From the NCBI RefSeq assembly GCF_014644415.1, contig NZ_BMKQ01000001.1, positions 336,474 through 400,473 on the forward strand: DNA of 64,000 bases, written 5' to 3'. Numbering within the stretch: the first letter of the stretch is position 1; every line of letters begins with the position of its first letter. Below, piece by piece: positions 56,678-64,000 of the stretch. The stretch is from Marmoricola endophyticus. Its GTDB lineage: Bacteria > Actinomycetota > Actinomycetes > Propionibacteriales > Nocardioidaceae. Made by a program: the position numbers and the translations under genes. A model generated the notes under the pieces. The model made no database searches. It was not told where the DNA came from and was given only the letters and a program-made list of their open reading frames with translations.

Positions 56678-57396
56678 AATTCGAGGCGAGCGGGACCGCG
56701 GGAGGCGTACTTCCCGACGGCTCCACGCGCCAGCGCGTGGCTGCCTCGATCCTGCAGGCCGGTGCACGCACCGCCGCCGACCTCGCCACCGAGCTGGGGC
56801 TGACGCCGGCCGCCGTCCGACGCCACCTCGACCAGCTCCTCGACGACGGGCTGGTCGTCTCGCGACCGGTCCGCAGCCGCGGGGAGCGCCGGCGCGGGCG
56901 CCCCGCGCGCGAGTTCGTCCTCACCGACGCGGGTCGCGACACCTTCGACCAGCAGTACGACGACCTCGCCGCCGCCGCGCTCCGCTTCCTGTCCGAGACC
57001 GCGGGCGAGGACGCCGTCCGGGAGTTCGCCCGTCGCCGGATGTCCTTCGTCGAGCGCCGGTACGCCGAGCTCGTGGGCCGTCACCCCGACGCCGACCCCG
57101 CCGAGCTGCTCGCCGAGGTCTTCAGCGCCGAGGGCTACGCCGCGTCCACCCGGACCGGACCGGTCGGCGAGCAGCTGTGCCAGCAGCACTGCCCGGTCGC
57201 CCACGTGGCCGCCGAGTTCCCGCAGCTGTGCGAGGCCGAGACCGAGGCCATCGGCCGCGTCCTCGGCAGCCACGTCCAGCGGCTGGCCACCATCGCCCAC
57301 GGCGACGGCGTGTGCACGACCTGCATCCCTTCGGCGACCGGCGCGCCGAGCGGGAACACCCAGACCACTCCTCGCGCTGCGCCTGCGGCGCGCTGA
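56674..57396 (+). CDS. sufR: SufR iron-sulfur-sensing repressor of the suf operon
   Basis: A 240-residue winged-helix regulator. The DNA-binding part is at about residues 15-65 ([38 protein letters not shown]). The C-terminal Cys cluster that binds an Fe-S cluster is visible as [21 protein letters not shown] and, near the end, CTTC. Cluster-loaded SufR represses the suf operon; loss of the cluster under iron or oxidative stress releases it. It is the first gene of the suf operon. The GTG at 56674 is set by the promoter spacing and by the usual VEFEASGT start. Confidence 0.9.
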   Translation: MEFEASGTAGGVLPDGSTRQRVAASILQAGARTAADLATELGLTPAAVRRHLDQLLDDGLVVSRPVRSRGERRRGRPAREFVLTDAGRDTFDQQYDDLAAAALRFLSETAGEDAVREFARRRMSFVERRYAELVGRHPDADPAELLAEVFSAEGYAASTRTGPVGEQLCQQHCPVAHVAAEFPQLCEAETEAIGRVLGSHVQRLATIAHGDGVCTTCIPSATGAPSGNTQTTPRAAPAAR

Positions 57397-57452
57397 GCGA
57401 CGCAGCACCTCCGACCAGCAACCCGACAGACCCCGACGAAAGGTCGCACCAG

Positions 57453-58871
57453 ATGACGACGATCGAGGAGCTCAACCCCGAGCTCAAGGGCATCGGCCGC
57501 TACGAGTACGGCTGGGCCGACTCCGACTCCGCGGGCGCCTCCGCGCAGCGCGGCCTCTCCGACGCCGTGGTGCGCGACATCTCCGGCAAGAAGAGCGAGC
57601 CGGACTGGATGCTCGACCTGCGGCTCAAGGGCCTGAAGCTGTTCGGCCGCAAGCCGATGCCGACGTGGGGCTCGGACCTCTCCGACATCGACTTCGACAA
57701 CATCAAGTACTTCGTCCGCTCCACCGAGCAGCAGGCCGCCTCCTGGGAGGACCTGCCCGAGGACATCAAGAACACCTACGACAAGCTCGGGATCCCGGAG
57801 GCGGAGAAGCAGCGCCTGGTCGCCGGTGTCGCCGCGCAGTACGAGTCCGAGGTCGTCTACCACCAGATCCGCGAGGACCTGGAGGAGCAAGGCGTCATCT
57901 TCGTCGACACCGACACCGCGCTGAAGGAGCACGAGGAGCTCTTCAAGGAGTACTTCGGCACCGTCATCCCGGTCGGTGACAACAAGTTCGCCGCGCTGAA
58001 CACCTCGGTGTGGTCCGGCGGGTCCTTCATCTACGTGCCGAAGGGCGTGCACGTGGACATCCCGCTGCAGGCGTACTTCCGGATCAACACCGAGAACATG
58101 GGCCAGTTCGAGCGGACGCTGATCATCGTCGACGAGGACGCCTACGTGCACTACGTCGAGGGCTGCACCGCGCCGATCTACAAGTCGGACTCGCTGCACT
58201 CGGCCGTCGTCGAGATCGTGGTGAAGAAGGGCGGCCGCTGCCGCTACACGACCATCCAGAACTGGTCGAACAACGTCTACAACCTCGTCACCAAGCGCGC
58301 GACCTGCGAGGCCGGAGCGACGATGGAGTGGGTCGACGGCAACATCGGCTCCAAGGTGACCATGAAGTACCCGGCCGTCTACCTGATGGGCGAGCACGCC
58401 AAGGGCGAGACGCTGTCCATCGCGTTCGCCGGCGAGGGCCAGCACCAGGACGCCGGCTCCAAGATGGTGCACGCCGCGCCGCACACCTCGTCGTCGATCC
58501 TGTCGAAGTCGGTCGCACGCGGCGGTGGGCGTACGTCGTACCGCGGTCTGGTGCAGGTCAACGAGGGCGCGCACCACTCCAAGTCGAACGTGCTGTGCGA
58601 CGCGCTGCTGGTCGACCAGATCAGCCGCTCGGACACCTACCCGTACGTCGACATCCGCGAGGACGACGTCTCCATGGGCCACGAGGCGACCGTCTCCAAG
58701 GTCTCCGAGGACCAGCTCTTCTACCTCATGTCGCGCGGCATGGAGGAGGACGAGGCCATGGCGATGATCGTGCGCGGCTTCGTCGAGCCGATCGCCAAGG
58801 AGCTCCCGATGGAGTACGCCCTCGAGCTCAACCGGCTGATCGAGCTGCAGATGGAGGGCGCTGTCGGCTGA
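57453..58871 (+). CDS. sufB: Fe-S cluster scaffold protein SufB
   Basis: A 472-residue SufB, the scaffold subunit of the SufBC2D complex. Conserved segments: [91 protein letters not shown] (Cys), [18 protein letters not shown], the [22 protein letters not shown] region, and the C-terminal [38 protein letters not shown]. There is no intein, unlike many mycobacterial SufB proteins. GAAAGG precedes the ATG. Confidence 0.97.
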   Translation: MTTIEELNPELKGIGRYEYGWADSDSAGASAQRGLSDAVVRDISGKKSEPDWMLDLRLKGLKLFGRKPMPTWGSDLSDIDFDNIKYFVRSTEQQAASWEDLPEDIKNTYDKLGIPEAEKQRLVAGVAAQYESEVVYHQIREDLEEQGVIFVDTDTALKEHEELFKEYFGTVIPVGDNKFAALNTSVWSGGSFIYVPKGVHVDIPLQAYFRINTENMGQFERTLIIVDEDAYVHYVEGCTAPIYKSDSLHSAVVEIVVKKGGRCRYTTIQNWSNNVYNLVTKRATCEAGATMEWVDGNIGSKVTMKYPAVYLMGEHAKGETLSIAFAGEGQHQDAGSKMVHAAPHTSSSILSKSVARGGGRTSYRGLVQVNEGAHHSKSNVLCDALLVDQISRSDTYPYVDIREDDVSMGHEATVSKVSEDQLFYLMSRGMEEDEAMAMIVRGFVEPIAKELPMEYALELNRLIELQMEGAVG

Positions 58872-59001
58872 CGACGAGCGCTTCGCGCTGCCGCCAGCCG
58901 ACAGGCCCAGCTCGCCCTCGCCTGGCGGCTCGGGCTCGGTCCGGTTCCTGCGGGTGCCGGACTCACCGCCCTGGACTCATGCTCCTAGAGAAGGATTTCC
59001 G

Positions 59002-60180
59002 TTGACTGTGACCGATACCCCCGTGGGGGACGCCGTGGAGACGGTGGAGAGCGGGACGATCCGCTCGCACCTGAACCCGCCGCCGTCGTACGACCTCGCC
59101 GACCACCCGGTGCCCGTGGGCACCGAGGAGGTCTGGCGGTTCACCCCGCTCAAGCGGCTGCGCGGGCTGCTGGACGGGGAGCCGTCCGAGGCGAGGCTGA
59201 CCCAGGAGAACTCTGTGCCCGCGGGCATCGAGGTCTCGCACATCACCGCCGAGCAGGCGCGCGAGATCGGTGAGGTGCCGCCCAGCGAGCGGCCTGCCGC
59301 CCTCGCGGTGAGCCTGGCCGGCGGGGCGACGCTGGTCGACGTGCCGGCCGAGGCCGAGATCGACGAGCCGATGGTCGTCGACCTGTCGGGCGACTCGGTC
59401 GACACCCGGGTCTGGGGCCACACCGTCTACCGGATCGGCAACCACGCGAAGGTCACCGTCGTCGTGCGCCACACCGGCTCGGCGACGTACTGCTCGACGA
59501 CGTCGTTCCTCGTCGGCGACGGCGCGGACGTGACGATCCTCAGCCTGCAGGACTGGGCCGACGACGCCGTCCACCTGGGCCGCGACGCGATCCGGGTCGG
59601 GCGCGACGCCAAGGTCAAGCACACCTCGATCTCCTTCGGCGGCGACCTGGTCCGGATGCACGCCAACGTCGAGTACGACGGTCCCGGCGGCGAGGCCGAG
59701 CTCCTCGGGCTGTACTTCGCCGACGCGGGTCAGCACCTCGAGCACCGGCTGTTCGCCGACCACACGGCGCCTCGTACCAAGTCCCGGGTGACCTACAAGG
59801 GCGCCCTGCAGGGGCAGGGCGCGCACACCGTGTGGATCGGCAACGTGCTGATCCGCAAGGTCGCCGAGGGCATCGACACCTACGAGGAGAACCGCAACCT
59901 GGTCCTCACCGAGGGCTGCCAGGCCGACTCCGTGCCCAACCTCGAGATCGAGACCGGTGACATCGAGGGGGCCGGGCACGCCTCGGCCACGGCTCGGTTC
60001 GACGACGAGCAGCTGTTCTACCTGCGCTCGCGCGGGGTCTCGGAGAAGGAGGCGCAGCGCCTGGTGGTGCACGGCTTCTTCAACGACCTGATCCGTCGCG
60101 TCGGCATCCCCTCGATCGAGGACCGGCTGCTCGAGACGGTCGAGGCCGAGCTCGCGCGCAACGTCCTCAAGGAGTCCTGA
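59002..60180 (+). CDS. sufD: Fe-S cluster assembly protein SufD
   Basis: A 392-residue SufD, partner of SufB in the scaffold complex. Seen: EEVWRFTPLKRLRGLLDGE, the beta-helix core (VTILSLQDWADDAVHLGRDAIRVGRDAKVKHTSISFGGDLVRM), HTAPRTKSRVTYKGALQGQGAHTVWIGNVLI, and the C-terminal His region ASATARFDDEQLFYLRSRGVSEKEAQRLVVHGFFNDL. The start is the rare TTG at 59002: AGAAGGA (58988-58994) is 7 bases upstream. The GTG at 59008 is 13 bases away. A 130-base gap separates it from sufB. Confidence 0.95.
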   Translation: MTVTDTPVGDAVETVESGTIRSHLNPPPSYDLADHPVPVGTEEVWRFTPLKRLRGLLDGEPSEARLTQENSVPAGIEVSHITAEQAREIGEVPPSERPAALAVSLAGGATLVDVPAEAEIDEPMVVDLSGDSVDTRVWGHTVYRIGNHAKVTVVVRHTGSATYCSTTSFLVGDGADVTILSLQDWADDAVHLGRDAIRVGRDAKVKHTSISFGGDLVRMHANVEYDGPGGEAELLGLYFADAGQHLEHRLFADHTAPRTKSRVTYKGALQGQGAHTVWIGNVLIRKVAEGIDTYEENRNLVLTEGCQADSVPNLEIETGDIEGAGHASATARFDDEQLFYLRSRGVSEKEAQRLVVHGFFNDLIRRVGIPSIEDRLLETVEAELARNVLKES

Positions 60181-60185
60181 CCCGG

Positions 60186-60509
60186 ATGGCCTTCCAGCGC
60201 GCCTGCGCCGTCGCGGACCTCCGCGACGGCGAGGCCCTGCCACTCGACGTCGGCGGCGTCGAGGTGGCGCTCGTGCGCACCGACGAGGGCGTCTTCGCCG
60301 TCGAGGACGAGTGCTCGCACGCCAAGGTCGCCCTCTCCGAGGGCGACGTCGAGAACTGCACGATCGAGTGCTGGATGCACGGCTCGGCCTTCGACCTGCG
60401 CACCGGCGAACCGACCGGCCCACCTGCCACCGAACCGGTCGCGGTCTACCCCGTACGGGTCGACGGCGACGACGTACTGATCGACCTACAGCCCACAGGA
60501 GAGAGCTGA
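60186..60509 (+). CDS. Rieske-type ferredoxin in the suf operon
   Basis: A 107-residue soluble Rieske ferredoxin (NirD/BphA3-like). The cluster motifs are CSHAKVALSEG (CxH, with the second half of the box degenerate) and CWMHGSAFDLRTG (CxxH). Disulfide cysteines are missing, as in ferredoxin-type Rieske proteins. It lies between sufD and sufC in many actinobacteria and may supply electrons or test the cluster pathway; the role is not established. It is only 5 bases after sufD and 1 base before sufC. Confidence 0.88.
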   Translation: MAFQRACAVADLRDGEALPLDVGGVEVALVRTDEGVFAVEDECSHAKVALSEGDVENCTIECWMHGSAFDLRTGEPTGPPATEPVAVYPVRVDGDDVLIDLQPTGES

Positions 60510-60510
60510 C

Positions 60511-61272
60511 ATGGCAACCCTGGACATCAAGGACCTCCACGTCACCGTGGACACCGAGGACGGCACCAAGGAGATCCTCAAGGGGGTCGACCTCACCATC
60601 AAGGACGGCGAGACCCACGCCATCATGGGGCCCAACGGCTCCGGCAAGTCGACGCTGGCGTACTCCATCGCCGGCCACCCGAAGTACACCGTGACCGGCG
60701 GCTCGGTGACCCTCGACGGCGCCGACGTGCTCGAGATGAGCGTGGACGAGCGTGCGCGGGCCGGCCTCTTCCTCGCGATGCAGTACCCCGTCGAGGTGCC
60801 CGGCGTCTCCGTCGCGAACTTCCTGCGGACGGCCAAGACCGCGATCGACGGCGAGGCCCCGAAGCTGCGCACCTGGGTCAAGGACGTCAACGGCGCGATG
60901 GAGAAGCTCTCCATGGACCCGTCGTTCTCGCAGCGCTCGGTCAACGAGGGCTTCTCCGGCGGTGAGAAGAAGCGTCACGAGATCATGCAGCTCGAGCTGC
61001 TCGACCCGAAGGTCGCGATCCTCGACGAGACCGACTCCGGGCTGGACATCGACGCGCTGAAGATCGTCAGCGAGGGCGTCAACCGCTTCAAGCAGAACAG
61101 CGACAAGGGCGTCCTGCTGATCACGCACTACACCCGGATCCTGCGCTACATCACCCCCGACTTCGTCCACGTCTTCGTCGACGGCCGGATGGCCGAGCAG
61201 GGCGGCCCCGAGCTCGCCGAGGAGCTCGAGTCCACCGGCTACGACAAGTACGTCAGCGCCGCCCGCGCCTGA
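60511..61272 (+). CDS. sufC: Fe-S cluster assembly ATPase SufC
   Basis: A 253-residue ABC-type ATPase of the SufBC2D complex. Walker A GPNGSGKST, Q-loop AMQYPVEVPGVSVANFLRTA, signature FSGGEKKRHEIMQLELL, Walker B VAILDETDSGLDIDALKIVSEGVN, and switch His in LLITHYTRIL. The DETDSGLD sequence is diagnostic of SufC. A GGAGAGAGCTGAC stretch serves as ribosome site. A 191-base gap with repeats separates it from sufS. Confidence 0.97.
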   Translation: MATLDIKDLHVTVDTEDGTKEILKGVDLTIKDGETHAIMGPNGSGKSTLAYSIAGHPKYTVTGGSVTLDGADVLEMSVDERARAGLFLAMQYPVEVPGVSVANFLRTAKTAIDGEAPKLRTWVKDVNGAMEKLSMDPSFSQRSVNEGFSGGEKKRHEIMQLELLDPKVAILDETDSGLDIDALKIVSEGVNRFKQNSDKGVLLITHYTRILRYITPDFVHVFVDGRMAEQGGPELAEELESTGYDKYVSAARA

Positions 61273-61281
61273 GGGCAGGGT

Positions 61282-61410
61282 GGTTTCGACGCGCTCGCTG
61301 GCGCTCGCTGCTCAACCACCCCAGGCGGTCGGGCCTGAGGCGAGCGCAGCGAACGGGACCCGAGGGTGGTCGAGCCTGAGGCGAGCGCAGCGAGCGAGGA
61401 CGTCGAGACC
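61282..61410. repeat. Intergenic palindrome-family repeat inside the suf operon
   Basis: A left unit at 61282-61318 (GGTTTCGACGCGCTCGCTGG start, ending GCTCAACCA) and an inverted unit at 61367-61410 (start TGGTCGAGCCTGAGGCGAGC, end GACGTCGAGACC). A truncated third copy lies at 61328-61358. The two outer units can pair into a long hairpin between sufC and sufS. The gap holds no gene. Confidence 0.7.
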
Positions 61411-61463
61411 CCCGCACCCGAACGCCGACCGCAACCACACCGCCGCACGAGAGGAGAGACCAG

Positions 61464-62735
61464 ATGAGTGACATCCCCGGCCTGCTGCCTGGGCTCGAGG
61501 TGGTCCGCCAGGACTTCCCGATCCTGGAGCGCCGCTTGGCCGGCGACGTACCGCTGGTCTACCTCGACTCGGCGAACACCTCCCAGAAGCCGCAGGTGGT
61601 GATCGACGCGATGGTCGACCACCTCGAGCGTCATAACGCCAACGTCGCGCGGGCGATGCACCAGCTCGGCGCGGAGTCCTCGGAGGCGTTCGAGGCGGCG
61701 CGGGACACGGTCGCGGCGTTCCTGAACGCACCCTCGCGCGACGAGGTGATCTTCACGCGCAACGCCTCCGAGGCGCTCAACCTGGTCGCCAACACGATCG
61801 CCTGGGCGCCGACCGGCGACGGCGAGCTCGGCATCGGGCCCGCCGACAACGTCGTGATCACCGAGATGGAGCACCACTCCAACATCGTGCCGTGGCAGCT
61901 CGCGACCGAGCGCAAGGGCGCCGACCTGCGCTGGTTCGGGCTGACCGACGACGGCCACCTCGACCTCAGCCGCGTCGACGACCTGATCGACGAGCACACC
62001 AAGGTCGTCTCGCTGACCTGGGTCTCGAACATGCTCGGCACCGTCAACCCGGTCGCCGAGATCGCCCGCAAGGCGCACGCCGTCGGGGCGGTCGTCGTCG
62101 TGGACGCCTCCCAGGCGGCGCCGCAGATGCCGGTCGACGTGCAGGCCGTCGACGCGGACTTCGTGGCGTTCACCGGCCACAAGACCGTCGGCCCCACCGG
62201 CATCGGCGTGCTGTGGGGGCGTGCCGAGCTGCTGGACCGGCTCCCGGTCTTCCTCGGCGGCGGAGAGATGATCGAGACCGTCACGATGGAGCGCTCGACG
62301 TACGCCAAGGCACCGCACAAGTTCGAGGCGGGGACCCCGCCGATCGTCGAGGCCGTCGGCCTCGGGGCGGCGCTGCGCTACCTCGGCGACCTCGGCATGG
62401 AGGCGGTGCACACGCACGAGAAGGCGGTGACCGGCTACCTCCTCGACGGCCTCGCCTCGGTCGGCGGGGTGCGGGTGCTCGGGCCCACCGACCCCGCTGA
62501 GCGCGGGGGAGCGGTCTCGTTCGAGCTGGAGGGCGTCCACCCCCACGACGTCGCGCAGCTGCTCGACAGCCGGGGCGTGGCCGTCCGGGCGGGGCACCAC
62601 TGCGCCAAGCCGGCACACAAGAGGTACGGCGTGCAGTCCTCGACGCGCGCCTCCTCGTACCTGTACACGAGCCCTGAGGAAATCGACGCGCTGGTCGATG
62701 CGTTGGGCTACACCAAGAGCTACTTCAAGGTGTGA
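61464..62735 (+). CDS. sufS: Cysteine desulfurase SufS
   Basis: A 423-residue PLP-dependent group II cysteine desulfurase that provides sulfur for cluster assembly. Seen: PLVYLDSANTSQKPQVVIDAM, ITEMEHHSNIVPWQL, VDASQAAPQMPVDVQ, the PLP-Lys motif FTGHKTVGPTGIGVLWG, and the active-site Cys in VRAGHHCAKPAHKRYG. The short RxGHHCA loop is the SufS/CsdA type, which needs a partner to accept the persulfide; the sufU product encoded next is that partner. A GAGGAGAGACC site precedes the ATG. Confidence 0.96.
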   Translation: MSDIPGLLPGLEVVRQDFPILERRLAGDVPLVYLDSANTSQKPQVVIDAMVDHLERHNANVARAMHQLGAESSEAFEAARDTVAAFLNAPSRDEVIFTRNASEALNLVANTIAWAPTGDGELGIGPADNVVITEMEHHSNIVPWQLATERKGADLRWFGLTDDGHLDLSRVDDLIDEHTKVVSLTWVSNMLGTVNPVAEIARKAHAVGAVVVVDASQAAPQMPVDVQAVDADFVAFTGHKTVGPTGIGVLWGRAELLDRLPVFLGGGEMIETVTMERSTYAKAPHKFEAGTPPIVEAVGLGAALRYLGDLGMEAVHTHEKAVTGYLLDGLASVGGVRVLGPTDPAERGGAVSFELEGVHPHDVAQLLDSRGVAVRAGHHCAKPAHKRYGVQSSTRASSYLYTSPEEIDALVDALGYTKSYFKV

Positions 62736-63232
62736 TCGCAGTGAGCCAGCAGCAAGCGGACCTGGACGCGATGTACCAGGAGATCATCCTCGACCACTAC
62801 AAGAACCCCCAGAACGAGGGCCTGCGCGACCCGTTCGAGGCCGAGGTCCACCACGTCAACCCGACGTGCGGCGACGAGGTGACGTTGCGCGTCCACGTGA
62901 GCGGTGCCGGCGACGACGCGGTCGTCGCGGACGTCTCGTACGACGCCGAGGGGTGCTCGATCAGCCAGGCCGCCACGTCGGTGATGACCGAGCTGCTGAT
63001 CGGGCGTCGCGTCAGCGAGGCGATGGGCGTGCACGAGCAGTTCCTCGAGCTGATGCAGGGGCGCGGCCAGGTCGAGCCGGACGAGGACGTCCTCGAGGAC
63101 GGCGTCGCGTTCGCCGGCGTCGCGAAGTTCCCCGCACGCGTGAAGTGCGCACTGCTGAGCTGGATGGCCTGGAAGGACGCGACCGCGCAGGCCCTGGACC
63201 GTGCAGACAACCCGACGGAGGAGAACCGATGA
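62732..63232 (+). CDS. sufU: SufU sulfur-transfer protein
   Basis: A 166-residue SufU (IscU-like fold, Gram-positive type) that takes the persulfide from SufS via a zinc site. The ligands are visible: NPTCGDEVTL (Cys, Asp), GCSISQAATSVMTELLIGR (Cys), and RVKCALLSWMAWKDA (Cys). The typical SufU insertion between the second and third Cys is present. The GTG at 62732 forms a GTGA overlap with sufS; GTG 62741 is also possible. An ATGA overlap with sufT follows. Confidence 0.94.
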   Translation: MIAVSQQQADLDAMYQEIILDHYKNPQNEGLRDPFEAEVHHVNPTCGDEVTLRVHVSGAGDDAVVADVSYDAEGCSISQAATSVMTELLIGRRVSEAMGVHEQFLELMQGRGQVEPDEDVLEDGVAFAGVAKFPARVKCALLSWMAWKDATAQALDRADNPTEENR

Positions 63233-63624
63233 GCGAGCCGATCACCGACCGACCCACTGCCGAGGGCATGGGCGCAGCCGCGACGGACCTCCCGGACGTC
63301 ACGGCCGGGCAGTCCGGGACCAGCCGCGACGACGTCGTCGAGGCGATGAAGGACGTCGTCGACCCCGAGCTGGGGATCAACGTCGTCGACCTCGGACTGG
63401 TGTACGACGTCCACCTCGACGAGGGCACCCGCTGCTTGCTCGACATGACGCTGACCTCGGCGGCCTGCCCGCTGACCGACGTCATCGAGGACCAGACCCA
63501 CACCGCGCTCGACGGCATCGTCAACGACGTCGCCATCAACTGGGTCTGGATGCCGCCGTGGGGCCCGGACAAGATCACCGACGACGGCCGCGAGCAGCTC
63601 CGCGCCCTCGGGTTCAATGTCTGA
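63229..63624 (+). CDS. sufT: SufT/MIP18-family (DUF59) Fe-S assembly factor
   Basis: A 131-residue DUF59 protein. A 30-residue disordered lead is followed by the domain: VVEAMKDVVDPELGINVVDLGLVYDVHLDEG, then LDMTLTSAACPLTDVIEDQTHTAL with the conserved TxxxCP motif, and WMPPWGPDKITDDGREQLRALGF. Such proteins help deliver clusters to target enzymes. Last gene of the suf operon; ATG in an ATGA overlap with sufU. A terminator-like hairpin follows immediately. Confidence 0.93.
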   Translation: MSEPITDRPTAEGMGAAATDLPDVTAGQSGTSRDDVVEAMKDVVDPELGINVVDLGLVYDVHLDEGTRCLLDMTLTSAACPLTDVIEDQTHTALDGIVNDVAINWVWMPPWGPDKITDDGREQLRALGFNV

Positions 63625-63626
63625 GC

Positions 63627-63655
63627 TCACGCTGCGAGCGGAGCGAGCAGCGTGA
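63627..63655 (+). terminator. Hairpin after the suf operon
   Basis: 9-bp stem TCACGCTGC / GCAGCGTGA with an 11-base loop, three bases after the sufT stop. No U-run follows. Probable terminator of the suf transcript. Confidence 0.55.
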
Positions 63656-63804
63656 AGGCGAAGAGGTCGAGCAAGCCCCGCGGCTGAGCCCTTCGACGTT
63701 CGGCTTCGCCAGCTCAGCCGAGCTCAGGAACCACCTGCGAAGCCGCGACGGGCGGGTCGAGACCTAGCCACACGGTGCCATGGCGGCCCGTGCGTATGTC
63801 ATCG
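63656..63804. other. Non-coding stretch leading into the tandem palindromic repeats
   Basis: No credible gene. It contains partial forms of the same repeat family (GGTCGAGCAAGCC; GGCGGGTCGAGACC) and a GGCGGCCCGTGCG spacer sequence that recurs at 63907, so it is probably decayed repeat DNA. Confidence 0.4.
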
Positions 63805-63898
63805 GGTCTCGACGCGCTCGCTGGCGCTCGCTGCTCGACCACCCGGGTACGAGGTGGTCGAGCCCGACCGAGCGCCAGCGAGGGAGGACGTCGAGACC
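63805..63898. repeat. Palindromic repeat unit 1 at the right end
   Basis: A 94-base unit starting GGTCTCGACGCGCTCGCTGG and ending GGACGTCGAGACC. The two halves are complementary around GCTCGACCACC-CGGGTACGA-GGTGGTCGAGC, so it folds into a long hairpin. It is the complete form of the family seen after uvrA and sufC. Confidence 0.8.
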
Positions 63899-63928
63899 TC
63901 CGTCAGGCGGCCCGTGCGCACGTCACCG

Positions 63929-64000
63929 GGTCTCGACGCGCTCGCTGGCGCTCGCTGCTCGACCACCCGGGTACGAGGTGGTCGAGCCCGACCGAGCGCC
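63929..64000. repeat. Palindromic repeat unit 2, cut by the window end
   Basis: Starts 124 bases after unit 1 and is identical to it over the 72 bases present. The spacer between the units (GGCGGCCCGTGCG...GTCA.CGGG) is itself nearly identical to the one before unit 1, so the tandem period is 124 bases. Confidence 0.75.

Noticed and set aside
57453..58871. Intein in SufB, as in many mycobacteria
   Set aside because: The reading frame matches SufB continuously at normal length, with no insertion.

Overview
The window is about 72% GC and reads as chromosome from a high-GC actinobacterium. Gene content (RbpA, WhiA, ClgR/PopR-type regulator, F420-type LLM oxidoreductase, SufR-SufBDCSU) and many GTG starts suggest the Nocardioidaceae (Nocardioides-like). 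This is an inference from content; there is no rRNA here to confirm it.

Left part (0-27 kb, accessory and mixed). It opens with the 3' end of a dicarboxylate/cation symporter, then a YihY/BrkB membrane protein, an SPFH protein and RNase HI. A six-gene block (3.7-9.3 kb) follows. It encodes a TupA-type secreted binding protein, a secreted PKD protein with a C-terminal membrane helix, an ExbB/TolQ/MotA-type channel, a DUF2149 protein, a TupB-like permease and an ABC ATPase. The last four junctions are all GTGA start/stop overlaps. Two back-to-back palindromic elements separate this block from a MerR-HTH/TOBE regulator, the likely metal-oxyanion sensor. Next come two adjacent CitE/malyl-CoA-lyase-like proteins, methionine aminopeptidase, a second-type clpP pair with a ClgR/PopR-like regulator, an LLM oxidoreductase, an MBL hydrolase, a TetR/SMR efflux pair with two clear operators, uvrA under a perfect SOS box, a MetE-C-like methyltransferase, a secreted zinc protease, an SGNH hydrolase and a Rieske lipoprotein.

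Right part (27-64 kb, core). The gene order follows the conserved actinobacterial backbone also known from Mycobacterium: uvrC-rapZ-yvcK-whiA, gap-pgk-tpiA-secG, rbpA, pgl-pgi-tal-tkt, ctaB, ctaA, an ABC-2 exporter, sufR, and sufB-sufD-Rieske-sufC-sufS-sufU-sufT. Three departures stand out. zwf and opcA are missing between pgi and pgl. A surface-polysaccharide-type cluster (two GT2 enzymes, a large membrane protein, a beta-helix protein and a small membrane protein), preceded by a low-GC leader, sits between ctaB and ctaA. A lone molybdenum-hydroxylase large subunit sits between the ABC exporter and sufR.

Regulation visible in the sequence. At least 15 genes have a TAnnnT-like -10 box 6-8 nt before the start codon, which points to leaderless transcripts and in several cases decides the start. 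A SufR-type box overlaps the sufR promoter and start codon. Intergenic palindromic repeats (core TCTCGACGCGCTCGCTGG) follow uvrA, sufC and sufT.
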